From the NCBI GenBank assembly GCA_963942565.1, contig OZ012693.1, positions 10,474,851 to 10,538,850 of the forward strand: a stretch of 64,000 nt of DNA, in the 5' to 3' direction. The notes under the pieces were generated by a model. The model saw only the letters and a program-made list of their open reading frames with translations, did not search any database and was not told the DNA's origin. The stretch comes from Maea johnstoni. Its lineage: Eukaryota > Annelida > Polychaeta > Spionida > Magelonidae. Position numbers and translations under genes: made by a program. Shown here in pieces: positions 23,301 through 33,414 of this stretch. Within the stretch, counting starts at the first letter, position 1; each line of letters begins with the position of its first letter.

Positions 23301-24862
23301 TATTTATGGGTTAACCCACTTATGTCAGTAATGTCAAAATCTGCTTGACAATTTTGTAGGTTTCTCTCTAGCAAAAGCAATTTTTAGGAATTATTTGAAC
23401 GAGAAACGATAATCGGAAACTAATTCACAACTCTCCATCAAATATTTCCCCAATTCATGCTTAATTTCAAGGTTATTTTTTAAAGGGGATATTGAATCAG
23501 GTGACACATGTCAATGAGTCCTCTAGGCATGAATAGGCCAAGTGCTTTTCTTGACCTTCGTACATCACCAGAGGTTGCATATCTTTTGGGATGTGATTTG
23601 TTTATGGTGACCCAATTCATGAAACAGATTGTTTTGACAATCACATCTGAAGTGAACACCAGGTCTCACACTTAACATTTCCAATCCTGGGGCTTCTATT
23701 GTCCAACGCACAAGGACGCAATGATTTTTGAAAACCAGCTGAACTCTGTCATGTTGGTATTCATTGGAAAGCTCTCACTGAGTACTCTCAAATGAGAACC
23801 GATGTGCCAAAATTTTGTGTTGACCAAATTAGCCACCAGGAGCATAAGGGTTCAAGGAAATACTGTATCTTATAAATTAAGCAATTGTTGTCCTAAATAT
23901 TTTTTTACCTCTGTATATTTTCACTGTGCCAAGAATGAATGCATGTATTAGGTGGAGGCTTCAATTATTATATTTGGAAAAGGACTCCACGTCTGCAGCA
24001 TATTCATAAGTAGTTCAACTAAAAATAGTATGTCCAGTATAAATGAACTTAAAACTAACAAGTGGTCGGTCTTGTGGTTAATAGTTTGGTCATAATCAAG
24101 GACATTGTTTTTAAATTCCCAATTTGTTCTTTTTAGTGATTAACTACATCAGAAATATTTGTAAATCCTTAAAATGCAGTAAAATTCAGAAAATATAATG
24201 GTTATAAAAGTGGAATCAGAATCAATCAGCATCTGTTATTTTTCAGGGCTCAAAATAAGTTGGAGCTGGGAGCCTAGAGCTCCCTTGAACTCTCCTGTGG
24301 CTCCTTTGAATTTCTGCTTGGAGCCCAAAGATGTAATGTTTGATATGATTACGTAACACCTTTATGAAGCTAATGAGTATGCAATTGGGCTATGCCTTGG
24401 AAAAAATCTTAATTTTAAGCCTTGATTTTGATTACAATCGCAATCAGTGACATAGTTCTTGGTTTATTTTCCAGTGTATGAGTCATGAAAGGTGTCATAT
24501 ATTTGGTCTTAGTATTTTTGCCTTATCATTAACATAATTTTTTGTTTATTTTTCAGTGTATGAGTCATGAAACGTGTCATATATTCGGCCTGAACCATTG
24601 TGTATTCTTCAACTGTGCCATGAACGAGAGTACATCGACGGAACAGGCCATGTCGCAGCCCTTCTACCTCTGTCCGGTCTGTCTACGTAAACTACAGAAA
24701 GCCTGCAAGTTCGACATTCGTCGCAGGTACAAAAAACTGCGGGACTTTCTCCGTAACCTGCACCGGCAGTGCCCCTACGATAAGTTTGAAGAGACGATCA
24801 CCTGGCTGAACAAATGCCTTCAGTATTTAGATGACGCGAGAGGGAAGTATCATGACCATTAA
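20175..24862 (+). CDS. Archaemetzincin (AMZ1/AMZ2-like zinc metalloprotease), whole gene
   Basis: Three coding exons (20175-20379, 22504-23018, 24557-24862) join in phase to 1026 bases, encoding 341 residues. This is close to the roughly 360 of vertebrate AMZ2. The catalytic core in the last exon reads HETCHIFGLNHC: zinc ligands His244, His248 and His254 and catalytic Glu245. Cys255, Cys260, Met262, Cys279 and Cys282 follow, the cysteine set that defines archaemetzincins and binds a second zinc. Further family signatures are KIYIQPIDAF, the DLYP of the LAVTWTDLYPSEELNFVLGE-type stretch, GGVFSFGRFEPKIY, and CPVCLRKLQKAC. There is no signal peptide or membrane segment, so an intracellular enzyme is expected; AMZ enzymes are aminopeptidase-like with poorly known substrates. 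AMZ1 and AMZ2 cannot be told apart here. The first Met lies directly after a 3' splice site. AATAAA first appears at 25812. All key residues are present. Confidence 0.92.
20415..20579. mobile_element. Family F hAT-like MITE
   Basis: CAGGGCTCAAAAAAAATTCA at the left and TAATTTCAAGCCCTG at the right are inverted repeats. A second copy is at 24246-24424. The right half plus flank (GGGCTCCAGGCACCC...AAGTGATCATGA) is repeated at 20690-20790. Both full copies lie in introns of the archaemetzincin gene. Confidence 0.65.
20545..20795. repeat. Two-copy tandem repeat, period about 148
   Basis: CCTGGGCTCCAGGCACCCTC...TGATTGAGCATTCAGTG...ACAAGTGATCATGA occurs at about 20547 and about 20695. The second copy lacks the MITE left end, so the duplication happened after insertion of the family F element. 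Confidence 0.75.
21728..21900. mobile_element. Family J hAT-like MITE fragment
   Basis: TTTTCTGCCCATCCAGATTA, CTACATTTGATAGC and TGTGTCAAAAAGGGCAAATT match 3640-3760 of the family J element. The right part is missing; a family G element lies just beyond. Confidence 0.65.
21910..22385. mobile_element. Family G hAT-type MITE with perfect 8-bp target duplication
   Basis: The octamer CCGTATAG occurs immediately left (21902-21909) and right (22386-22393) of the element. Termini are TAAGGCTAGGACGATCAATC and ATTCCTAGCCCTA, short imperfect inverted repeats with the TAGGGCT-type end common in hAT elements. The 476 bases are CpG-rich and AT-balanced (CTCGCCGCCGCATCC, GGCGCCGTCGCCG), unlike the host intron. 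A 78-codon minus frame inside has no recognisable transposase motif. The clean target duplication suggests a fairly recent insertion. Confidence 0.9.
22386..22539 (+). repeat. 77-bp tandem duplication of the 3' splice site and start of coding exon 2
   Basis: Unit 1 (22386-22462) and unit 2 (22463-22539) both contain TATAGACCCA.TATTTACT, CTCTACCTAG|GTATGTGGAA and GGTCTAGACCTCAGC. Only unit 2 runs on in frame into the protein. Using the unit 1 acceptor (exon from 22426) would read Ser-Met-Trp-Lys-Ala-Gly... and hit a stop within 15 codons. The junction AG|GTATGT in each unit is both an acceptor and a donor-like sequence. The left edge of unit 1 coincides with the target duplication of the family G MITE. 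Confidence 0.9.
22504..23018 (+). CDS. Archaemetzincin coding exon 2
   Basis: Acceptor CTACCTAG|GT at 22504 completes the Ser codon split from exon 1 (A + GT), then ATG TGG AAG. It encodes residues 69-240, including the KIYIQPIDAF strand, the FYFMGM-like helix region and the LDLYP/GGVFSFGRF core strands. It ends TTAAAG|GTAAGT in phase 0. The loop before the zinc motif is shorter than in human AMZ2. Confidence 0.9.
23311..23540. mobile_element. Family A MITE
   Basis: TTAACCCACTTATGTCAGTA to TCTAGGCATGAATAGG, with inner AATTCACAACTCTCCATCAA. It lies in the last intron of the archaemetzincin gene, in reverse orientation relative to the 7412 copy. Confidence 0.7.
23672..23853 (-). mobile_element. 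Family B MITE
   Basis: Plus-strand reading TTAACATTTCCAATCCTGGG ... GCCACCAGGAGCATAAGGGT is the reverse of the family orientation. Intronic. Confidence 0.75.
24246..24424. mobile_element. Family F hAT-like MITE
   Basis: CAGGGCTCAAAATAAGTTGG at the left and AATCTTAATTTTAAGCCTTG at the right are inverted repeats. The body is related to the 20415 copy (GGGAGCC..AGAGCTCCC). It ends about 36 bases before the duplicated acceptor of the last exon. Confidence 0.65.
24461..24594 (+). repeat. Duplicated 3' splice site and start of the catalytic exon (82-bp offset)
   Basis: About 52 bases at 24461-24512 (TTTATTTTCCAG|TGTATGAGTCATG...) recur at 24543-24594 with about ten differences. The upstream copy would encode CMSHERCHIFGL, a replica of the zinc motif, then diverge and stop after about 20 codons. 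Three of the differences within the coding part fall at silent third positions (TTT/TTC, GGT/GGC, CTT/CTG). Its acceptor looks as good as the real one. Confidence 0.9.
24557..24862 (+). CDS. Archaemetzincin coding exon 3 (zinc-binding core)
   Basis: Acceptor TTTTTCAG|TGT, phase 0. It encodes residues 241-341: HETCHIFGLNHC, the Cys/Met cluster, CPVCLRKL, a basic helical stretch and a C-terminal FEETITWLNKCLQYLDD that matches the conserved tail helix of AMZ proteins (EWIIKCLAVLQ in human AMZ2, from memory). Ends in TAA at 24862. Confidence 0.93.
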   Translation, partial: CMSHETCHIFGLNHCVFFNCAMNESTSTEQAMSQPFYLCPVCLRKLQKACKFDIRRRYKKLRDFLRNLHRQCPYDKFEETITWLNKCLQYLDDARGKYHDH

Positions 24863-24983
24863 CAGAACTCAATCGAATAGTTAAGGGGACATAAGAGGAA
24901 AGTATCGTGACTTTAATCAACGGAGCTCCATTGAATGTATGGCTTCAGTATTTAAATGACACAAGAGGGAAGTATCATGACAA

Positions 24984-25066
24984 TTAACCCTTATGCTACT
25001 GATGGCTAATTTAGCCAATACAAAATGAAGCAAAAAACCTAAAAAATCATTGAAACCCTGGCACTG
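24984..25066 (+). mobile_element. Family B MITE, left-end fragment
   Basis: TTAACCCTTATGCTACTGAT through GAAACCCTGGCACTGGG, then lost. It is followed after 13 bases by a family A element. Confidence 0.75.
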
Positions 25067-25078
25067 GGCCTGGGTGCA

Positions 25079-25298
25079 TTAACCCTTTCCTGCCTGTAGC
25101 ACACAAAACCGCCCTGATTATTTTGGTTTTATCTCTGTAACCAAACCATTTTTTTGAAAAATATTTGATGGAGTAATGTTGATCAGGACTCTCCTTGAAA
25201 TATTTTGTGAATCTTTGCCTGATTTAGAAGATATTTTCTAAAGTATGAAAGGTACAGACGACAAATGTCGAGAAGATCTCCAGTCATGAATGGGTTAA
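25079..25298. mobile_element. Family A MITE
   Basis: TTAACCCTTTCCTGCCTGTA to CCAGTCATGAATGGGTTAA. Confidence 0.8.
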
Positions 25299-25761
25299 TG
25301 ATTGTTGCAACCAGACCCTGGCCTGGACATTTGAATACCAAACCTCATATTTGTTGTCAATTCTTAGATCCACAAAAGGGGTTAATATTGGATTATTCAA
25401 TGATCATGATTGATATTTGTAAATATGGGTGTCTAGAATGTTGATTCATTTTGATATATCGGTGCATTGAGGCATCTTTGCACAATGAACAAGTTCTGAC
25501 AGCAAAACCAAATCTGTTTGAATGTGTAATACTGTAATTTTGCTTGTAGAAGACGCACATGTATATAAGGAGCACCCCTTGTTCAGGCCTCTTAAATGAA
25601 GTATAGACCTTAGCTTTCTGTATAGTGTGCACCCCCTTTTCGGCTTCGTGGAGCGCCTCAATGTTTGGGTGCATATTGTCAGTTAAACCTTTTTAGCGGG
25701 TGGAATAGCGTGAATAGATCACGATTGGCAGGATTATACCTTTTGCATTGGTGGACGTGAC

Positions 25762-25775
25762 ATTGCCTAGGCAAC
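25762..25775. promoter_or_regulatory. X-box-like palindrome inside MITE H
   Basis: ATTGCCTAGGCAAC differs from the RFX consensus GTNRCCNNRGYAAC only at the first base. The core TTGCCTAGGCAA is a perfect palindrome. Confidence 0.4.
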
Positions 25776-25811
25776 CAAGGACAGGTGTGACCGTTGTGAC
25801 GAAATGTGAGA

Positions 25812-25817
25812 AATAAA
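25812..25817 (+). terminator. Candidate poly(A) signal for the archaemetzincin gene
   Basis: AATAAA 950 bases after the stop codon, within MITE H. No earlier AATAAA or ATTAAA was seen between 24863 and 25811. If used, the mature 3' end would be MITE-derived. Confidence 0.3.
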
Positions 25818-26205
25818 ATATAGTTACGTCCTCGGTTTAGATGGCGCCCCGGGTCATCGATTTTGGATCTCCGTGTGGCCTGTGGACTCGATGTAAAATG
25901 CCCTAGATTTCTAGGCGTGTGTATAAGTTGCATCCCCGATTTGAGGGGGTGCGTCATGTGCAAAAACATGCGTCTTATACAAGCGAATTACGGTATTGCT
26001 GTGTACTTAAGAGGGATCAAGCCTGGCAGAGAACCAAATTATTGTGTATTCTAGCATTATAGTGCATTAGGCCTTGAACAAATATGTATTGTATATTTTG
26101 ATTTCATTGTGTAATTCTTTCCTTGCGAATGGATGTCAGCATGTATCTTGACATCAATATTTTCATGACAGGACAACACTTTAATCTATGTGAATTAGTT
26201 AACTT

Positions 26206-26420
26206 TGACCCTTACTCTGCTGGTGGCTAACTTTGCCAATACAAAATGATCCAAAAAAGCTGAAAAATGACTGCAACCGTGACAGGTGGGTTCTAATCTG
26301 AGAGTACTCAGCAAGAGCTATCCAATGAATACCAACATGACAGGGTTTAGACGGTTTTCAAAAATCTTTTTGTCTTTGGACGAAAGTAGCCTTGAGGCTA
26401 CTGAAGCATTGGGAGGGTTA
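26206..26420 (+). mobile_element. Family B MITE
   Basis: TTGACCCTTACTCTGCTGGT to GAAGCATTGGGAGGGTTA, with the usual inner blocks. The terminal TTAA is decayed at both ends. Confidence 0.8.
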
Positions 26421-26644
26421 TGATGTGTATAGTATCAAAGCGTGATTAGGTTAGTATCTATATGTGAATAGCGAAATTCAAATACACGAGAACAATCACA
26501 ACTATGGGGTAAAAGTATTTTGTATTCTATTTTTCTCCTACTATGGTTGTTATTTGTTTCATACTGTAAGGAAGTTCAAATGATCCAAAAAGGCAGTCAG
26601 TTCACAAGGATGTACATATACATTCTATGTGTGTTACCCCTCTC

Positions 26645-26845
26645 TCTGAATTTGTGTAAAGTTTTCCAAAATTTTCAATTTTAAGTTGTACAATTTTTAG
26701 TGAAACTATTTTTTATCATTTTCCTCTAGTCGTGATCAAAGTTTTTTGTGTAAAGTTCAATTTCAAAAATTTCAATTTTAAGTTGTACAATTTTTAGTGA
26801 AACTATTTTTATCATTTTCTTCTTGTCTTTATCAAAGTTCAACTA
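26645..26845. repeat. Two-copy tandem repeat, period about 100
   Basis: TTTCAATTTTAAGTTGTACA + ATTTTTAGTGAAACTATTTTT and TATCATTTTC occur twice, starting near 26675 and 26775, almost unchanged. Confidence 0.8.
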
Positions 26846-27545
26846 GTTTCCTTTAAGTTTAATTGCATTTGCCCTGCAGGACAAGTTAAGTTCTTTATAC
26901 CTGCCCTTCAAGGGGTTTTTACCTGACAAGGGGAGATGTGGAGATCCCTGTGTTAAGTTTTCTAAATTTATGATATTTGTCAAAAGTATCAACCGTTACT
27001 TCTTCCCCTGGGTAATTTCCTATAAGGTGTTGCTCGGACATGTTTGCAAATATTCTCAATTAAGAGATTTATGAAATGTTTGGATGAAATATTTTAAGAT
27101 ATTTTGTTTAAAGGAATATTTGCTTTTTACTGTGTACATTTGTATATTTATAAGTGTGAATATTTCACTGTCTAGAATTGTTAATGAATTTGTGTGTATT
27201 TAGTATATTCATATAAAATATATATGTAGATTAAATGCTGTGGTGGGATATCATAGCATGTGAATTGCGAAAATGGGGAACAATTGGTTATTTCATATTT
27301 CAAAGTCCGACCTTTCAAAAAAAAAAAGACATAACTAAAAACTTTGAAGGTTTGGCAGCTGATTTATCTAAACTTGATTTGGTGTATTAAAATGTGTTTA
27401 GTACACTGCATGGGGGTCATGGTATTTTATTTAAAACCTAAAGAAGTTGTATATTGTGGTGCTTAGATTGACTGGTCTTAATCTTTTTGTAAACCTTTGA
27501 CTTGTGTTCTAAGCTGGGGATGGAAAGGGAAAAATTTATATGAAT

Positions 27546-27733
<188 letters not shown>

Positions 27734-28119
27734 TGAGTTATTAGAAATGGTAAAAGAAAGATGTGGTTGAAGAACCTAGTATCTGGCAGCATTAGTTTCA
27801 TCTTGCATGATTGAAGTATATACAGTATGGGTTGTCAAAGACAACTGATAATACCATGTGGCATTTTTGTGATAATTAGTCGCTTCTTGACACCACTCAA
27901 GAATGAAAAAAAATCTTATTTCAGAGTTTGACAGTTACCAATCATTCATTTTAAACCTTACCCTGACTAGGGCTGAGGAGTGTTTAAAATTAATCAATTC
28001 AGTAGTTTTTTGGTAAAATGATCATTTTTACCTTATTTTGCTATGAAAATGGCAAGGATTATACGAAAAGGGGCCAGTAATTCCTGCATATTTTAAACGT
28101 TACCGTTTTAACTTTGAAA

Positions 28120-28290
28120 TGATATAATACAATTTATCGGTCATGAATAATTGGTTATTTACTGTTTTAGATTTTAGATCACTTGTCTAAATCCTAACCC
28201 TTCATGTAAAACCTATTTCTGAGAAATCTCTAAAATGACATAATACAGTTTATTGGTCATGAAGAATTGGTTATTTACTGTTAAACATAT
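28120..28290. repeat. Two-copy direct repeat, period about 115
   Basis: ATACAATTTATCGGTCATGA and ATTGGTTATTTACTGTT recur at about 28240-28285 with two or three changes. Confidence 0.7.
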
Positions 28291-28410
28291 TTTTCAAGAA
28301 ATGTCTTTATAAATGAGTATATTGTCATTATCTTGATCTGGTGATTGCATACAGTATATATTAGGAGATTCTTGTAAGATTTTGTCGTACTTTGTAAATA
28401 TTATAGTTTA

Positions 28411-28700
28411 TCTTCTGGCCACCAGGGGTCCAGCTTGACAATTTTTTGAAATGTTTGTCTATGTGAATCTTTCGATTTTGATGAAGCTAGTATTTCAGGA
28501 TGGTGGTTAATAGCAAGCATTTTGTCCATTGACAATGAGACATTCACTCTATTTTAGTACATCTTCTGGTCACCAGGGGTCCAGCTTGACAAGTTTTTGA
28601 AATGTTTGTTTATGTGAATCTTGATTTTTATGAAGCTAGAGTTTCAGAATGGTAGTATAAGGAAGCATTTTGTCCATTAACTATGAGACATTCATTTATC
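28411..28700. repeat. Two-copy tandem repeat, period 152, each with a CTCF-like core
   Basis: TCTTCTGG(C/T)CACCAGGGGTC + CAGCTTGACAA, TTTTTGAAATGTTTG, ATGAAGCTAG and GCATTTTGTCCATT occur in both units (from 28411 and 28563). CCACCAGGGGTC at 28419 and TCACCAGGGGTC at 28571 resemble the CTCF core. Confidence 0.8.
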
Positions 28701-29563
28701 ATGGTCTGATTTTGTTTATGGATTGTTTTTTTATGAACTGGACACGAGGCTTTTTAATATTTTTTCCTTTGTTTCTTTTAACAACTCCCTCTGTTGCGTT
28801 GAGCATTTTTTGGATTTTATTATTTAAAAAAAAAATCATGTTGAGGACTATTATTGAAATGGGATTGACCTTCTAATCAAATTAGCCATGTCAGCATTTC
28901 CTGAAATATATTCATAATTGTGATTTATACAAATGAAAACCATCTTTATGTAGTAGATTCATCTTGTGTGTGTTGGATGCGACAGGTTCCATTTAAAGAC
29001 AATACTTGATATATACTTATCAACCAGGGTCCCGTGACATCTTAGAAACCATGTCAGGGAGTCATATTTTACATCATATTATTTAGACGATGTGGCATTT
29101 TGGTGGGACAATTTATTTAGCTGCCCAACTACCTACCATGACATATTGCTATAACAGTGTTTCTACTAAAAACATTGATACAAGCAGATGAGTACATGAA
29201 TGACAAATTGGATATAAAGATATAAATATTTTAATGAGTTCTGCTACCCGAAAACACCAAAACATATAAGCTTGAGGCAGCAGCAATGATATGATATGAA
29301 TGAAATAAATGAAATATATCGTTAAAACCAGACAAGTCTACTATCCAAGCATTGTGCCTTGATCTTTGTTTCATCCTACCTTTGTACCGTACCATCATGA
29401 TTCACACTGAAAACTGATCAAGCAATAAAAACAAATTAAAATCAACTTACTGTTGTGTACTTTTTTTTAACCTTATTGGCCCTTTTCATGCCTATATCTC
29501 CTCTATGCTAGGAATATCTTCCTTACAACTTACAAGTATCACTCATCAAATATTTTGTTACTG

Positions 29564-29699
29564 CAGTGGAACCCCTCAAAGTGACACCCCTCCAAAGTAA
29601 CCATATTTTGCCAGTCCCAAACTAACTTTTTCCTTCTAGTTTTATAGTAAAGAAAAGCAGTCTTAAGTTGGCTAGATTCACTCTTTAGGGTTTCCACTG
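29564..29699. mobile_element. Small TIR MITE, Tigger-like ends
   Basis: CAGTGGAACCCCTCAAAGTG at the left and CTCTTTAGGGTTTCCACTG at the right are inverted repeats (CAGTGGAAACCCTAAAGAG on the other strand). TA follows the right end. 136 bp, non-coding. Confidence 0.65.
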
Positions 29700-29865
29700 T
29701 ACATTCTAATCCCAATTAATTATCACAAGTATTGACCTCCTCAAAGTACTATCGAGAGAGATTCCCTAATCCTTCGGCACACCCGGCCTGACAACTTTGA
29801 ACATAACTTATCATATGGAGTAAAGGAAAGCAGTCTTGGTATTTCAAAAAACGTTTGAAGTGGGA

Positions 29866-30298
29866 TTGTCTATCCATTTATGCTTGGAGACTACCTCGAC
29901 TTAAAGTCATCTGGACCTGTGATACTTTTGAAAAAAGATTGAAAATAAGCAGGATCTTTAAAACATTTGAAGGGAAGTTCAAAGTTAGTTTCAGATTTCC
30001 GTTTCTCCTCCAAATATTTTTGGAAAATTAATTTTGTTAAAGAGATATCACCTAAAAAGACAGGCAGTTTTCGGCATAACAGGCATGAATTGGTTAGCTT
30101 TCAAGAATCTTCGGTCTCTTAGATACTTATGACAATATCCTTTGGAACTGAGAATGATTTTTATAAAATATTGAAGGAGAATTGTGTAATGTTCTTATTA
30201 ACATTTCTCAATCAAAAATTTTCCTAACTGCTTTTGCCTGCAAGATTTCATCAAAATTGTAAGGCTGCTTTTGACTGCTGTGATCACTAATGGGTTAG
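29866..30298. mobile_element. Two adjoining family A MITEs
   Basis: The first runs from about 29866 (CTATCCATTTATGCTTGGAG) to GGCATGAATTGGTTAG near 30097. The second (A2 subtype) follows at once and ends GATCACTAATGGGTTAG near 30298. Inner motifs are as in the 4018-5558 array. Confidence 0.75.
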
Positions 30299-30370
30299 GG
30301 ATCCTTGATCCATAGTAATAAAACTATGGCAAAGGTGTGCATGGAAATGCTACAATTGCAGTAAATTACA

Positions 30371-30582
30371 TTAACCCTTCTAAAGCTGAGGATACTTTTG
30401 TACAAAGCACACGGATGCAGACTTTTGAAAATCATCTAAACCCTTTCATATTGGTATTCATTGGATAGCTCTCACCGAGTTCTCTCAGATGAGTACCCAT
30501 TTGCCAGGGTTTCAGTCTTTTTTAAAGGTTTTTTGCATCATCTTGTATTGGCCAAATCTGCCACAAGCAGCAGAAGGGTTAA
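30371..30582 (-). mobile_element. Family B MITE
   Basis: Plus reading TTAACCCTTCTAAAGCTGAG to AGCAGCAGAAGGGTTAA, reverse of the family orientation, with both TTAA ends kept. Confidence 0.85.
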
Positions 30583-31477
30583 ACTGGATAGAAAAAACAA
30601 CAAGCAAAAAACGTGACTTGCAAAGTCTTTATTCTGTGAACTTCTTCTGGTATCAATATTAGAAAATACATTTTGTTTCCATTACAAATCAAAAGCCATA
30701 AGCAAGTAAAATGTTTGTAATGCCTCTAAGTTCAGCATTTTACACGGCGTTTATTTCACCTTATACATTACACATGCACCTTGATTCCCCTGTCTTTCCT
30801 CTCCATCCTTCTTAAAGATAGAGTATCCCATGTATCGTCATTCTCATCTCCTTAGTACCACCATTGGACCTTTAATACCAAATGAACTGACCCCACTTCA
30901 TCACCCTTGGTGTTCACTAGAAATATGATTAAGATTTTTGGTTCTTGACTGCATTCGTGATTTAAACTAAACATCAATCATGTACCAAATACGTAAATAT
31001 TTCTTAAAGTATCATTTTTCATTCAAAGTCAAACAACCTGAGAACAAACTTTTAAAAGTTCAGTCTTTTAGTATTCTTTTCTGAATTTCTCTGTAAAAGA
31101 CATTTTATTCAAACTCCAACAAATAGGTGGAAATCTGATTAATTAAATTTTTGCAAATGGCCTTTTCTTATTTTCTCTGTAGAAGACGATTCACTCAAAT
31201 TCCAAAAATTTGAGAAAAATCTGATACTAACAAATTTTCAAAAAGTTCCGTCTTTTAACAATATTTTTATAAGGGATACATATGTATATTAACAAAGGAG
31301 GGTGATAGGTTAGGTGGCCCATAGGTTGCATTAAGAACAAAATACATGTCTTAAATCAAAATAATACTGAATTATCATAATCCCAATCAACAGAAACTAA
31401 GAAGATTGTGAAAAAATAACTGGTAAATAATGAGGAATACCTTTACTTGACAATAGTACCTCATGAACATGAGAAAC

Positions 31478-31514
31478 GCTACCTAGGCAACAGTGCGTAG
31501 TGTTGCTTGGCAAC
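31478..31514. promoter_or_regulatory. Pair of X-box-like sites
   Basis: GCTACCTAGGCAAC (31478-31491) and GTTGCTTGGCAAC (31502-31514) lie ten bases apart. The second, read in reverse as GTTGCCAAGCAAC, fits the RFX pattern GTNRCC-N(0-2)-RGYAAC; the first has one mismatch. No neighbouring promoter is recognised. Confidence 0.4.
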
Positions 31515-31886
31515 AGGTGTCATGGAAACATAACTGTTATTCAGGAAGCCATATCTCATATTCACAGGCTCACATTATCATTGTGATCTTTGGTTTCCAA
31601 TTCCAGGGAAAAGATACTAGATTATAAAGTTTGCTCCTTTCATGGCATTGTGTCATTCTTTCTTATATATGGAATTCTTTATTCTAATATTTTTTAAGAA
31701 TATACAACTTAATCATATTTTTGGACAAAAAAATATCACTCATACTATAGTATACTACATCAAAATACTGATGTTCTTCCATGTTTTCAATTTCAATGTA
31801 CATATCATTAGTTTTCAAAGATTGATTGTCAAATAAATCAACTTCTTAGTATTTCGAATACGTTTATGAGTGACGCATCACTTGAA

Positions 31887-31911
31887 TTGGGGTCAAGGTC
31901 AAAGCCAAGGT
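31887..31911 (+). promoter_or_regulatory. Cluster of nuclear-receptor half-sites
   Basis: GGGGTCAAGGTCAAAGCCAA + GGTCA contains three (A/G)GGTCA half-sites. Two are in the extended TCAAGGTCA / CCAAGGTCA form used by monomer-binding receptors such as ERR/SF-1 types. Confidence 0.35.
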
Positions 31912-32404
31912 CATGAGATACCTCCATTGCCGAACCTAATTCTTATAATTGTCAACTAAATAAAATATGAAACGAAGACCCAACATAGTAAGACACTATA
32001 CAAATGAACAGAAAGTTCCATAACAAAGGACTTATATTACAGGGTTAGTATCTCTCGGAAGCACTTCACAAAGGTGTCTGCACATTTTCAGTGACATGTT
32101 CATTTTCTCATCAAGTTGATGGCACGGTTTCTAGCAATAACCACCAACCCATATGGGTATTTGAAAGCTTGAAGGACCTCCCTAACAGATACTTTAGAAG
32201 ACCACAGCTTTGGTTGGGAAAAATCACAGAATGTATGTAAATGCCACCATTCAAAAAAGTTTCCAAGAAACTGCAATAATACTAGTAAGACACAGTTACG
32301 ATTCTATCGATCAAGTAGAGAGTCACTTCATCAATTCTCATAGGAATAGACTGCAAGTTACGTGTTGGTCAAGTAAAGGGGCCAACGAGGAAGCAAGGGT
32401 TTTC

Positions 32405-32692
32405 TATACATGTTCAAACTTACGAACACTATCCTAGATGTTCACTTTAGGGAACACTACATCAAGTGTTCATTTTGGTAAACACTGCAATAATGTTCAC
32501 AAAGGCAAACATAATCGTTCACTTTGGTGCAAACTGTAATAGATGCACACTACTGCGAACACTATCAAAAGTGTTCACTTTGATGAACACTACCATAGAT
32601 GTTCACTATTGTAAACACTATCTTAGGGGTTCAATATGGTGGATCTATTACAGATATTCACTTCTGTGAACACTTTTAGAGATGTTCACCAT
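32405..32692. repeat. Minisatellite of palindromic units (GTTCAC...GTGAAC/GAACAC)
   Basis: About eight units of 33-37 bases. Each pairs a TGTTCACTTT-type arm with a GAACACTA-type arm, e.g. AGTGTTCACTTTGATGAACACT, so each unit can form a small hairpin. Units differ at several positions, so this is not a recent array. Confidence 0.8.
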
Positions 32693-33414
32693 TTGCAAGC
32701 AGGTGCAGGGAGTGGATGTATAGAAATGAATAAACAGGACGTAAGTACACAGAGAAAAAGCAAGAAGTTCTCGTTATAGGTAAAATGCAAGTTTAATGTA
32801 TCTTTAACAGATGCATTTATGGTACCCTCAAGTTAAATAAATCACCTGTGAAAATTAAGAGCTGTTTGACCATCTTCTTATGAAAATGGCTTGCTTTTCA
32901 TTCTAAGACGAATTAGCAAATAGTTGGTAATTCTATTACAGGATATTATCAGTTACTCTATTAGAGGGTAACCATACTTATACATAACAAGAGTACATAA
33001 ATCTTTAATAAATTACGGTACATGTCGGCTTGATTCTTGTCAATTCAAAAACTTGAGAACCTGAAATTGTTCTTGCCATGCAGATTGTTTGATTGTTAGC
33101 TTTTTAAGGAGTATCTAATTTGCATACAATTATACCTAATAACTCATAGAGAACATGCTTTTATCAAAAAAAACTATGTACCACATGTAAATACAATAGC
33201 TGCTACTCTGCCGCTTTAATACTACCAGCGTTAGAGTTTGAAAAGAAAAAAAAACTATGCAGAAATTGAGATGATATAAAAAGGTCAACATTGAAACACT
33301 AGTGGGTTACACAGCAGTAATGAATAATGTTACACGTATCGATTACTGTTACACATGGCATACTTGTGGCGAGACTATAGTTACAGTGGCTTGACGGAGT
33401 GGTAGCAATATTGC

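Larger units (their letters stand above)
25528..25997. mobile_element. Family H 470-bp TIR element
   Basis: AATACTGTAATTTTGCTTGT + AGAAGACGCACATG at the left mirrors CATGCGTCTTATACAAGCGA + ATTACGGTATT at the right, giving about 32-bp terminal inverted repeats. The inside is GC-richer and CpG-rich. Small open frames (up to 96 codons) lack transposase motifs. It holds AATAAA (25812-25817), the first canonical poly(A) signal after the archaemetzincin stop, and an X-box-like palindrome at 25762. Superfamily not assigned. Confidence 0.8.
30583..32200. other. Spacer without recognised genes
   Basis: AT-rich throughout, with no splice-framed coding exon. It holds the X-box pair at 31478-31514 and the nuclear-receptor half-site cluster at 31887-31911. 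Short near-repeats around 31090-31240 (CTGTAAAAGACATTTTATTCAAACTCCAA type) form a degenerate tandem repeat. Confidence 0.45.
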
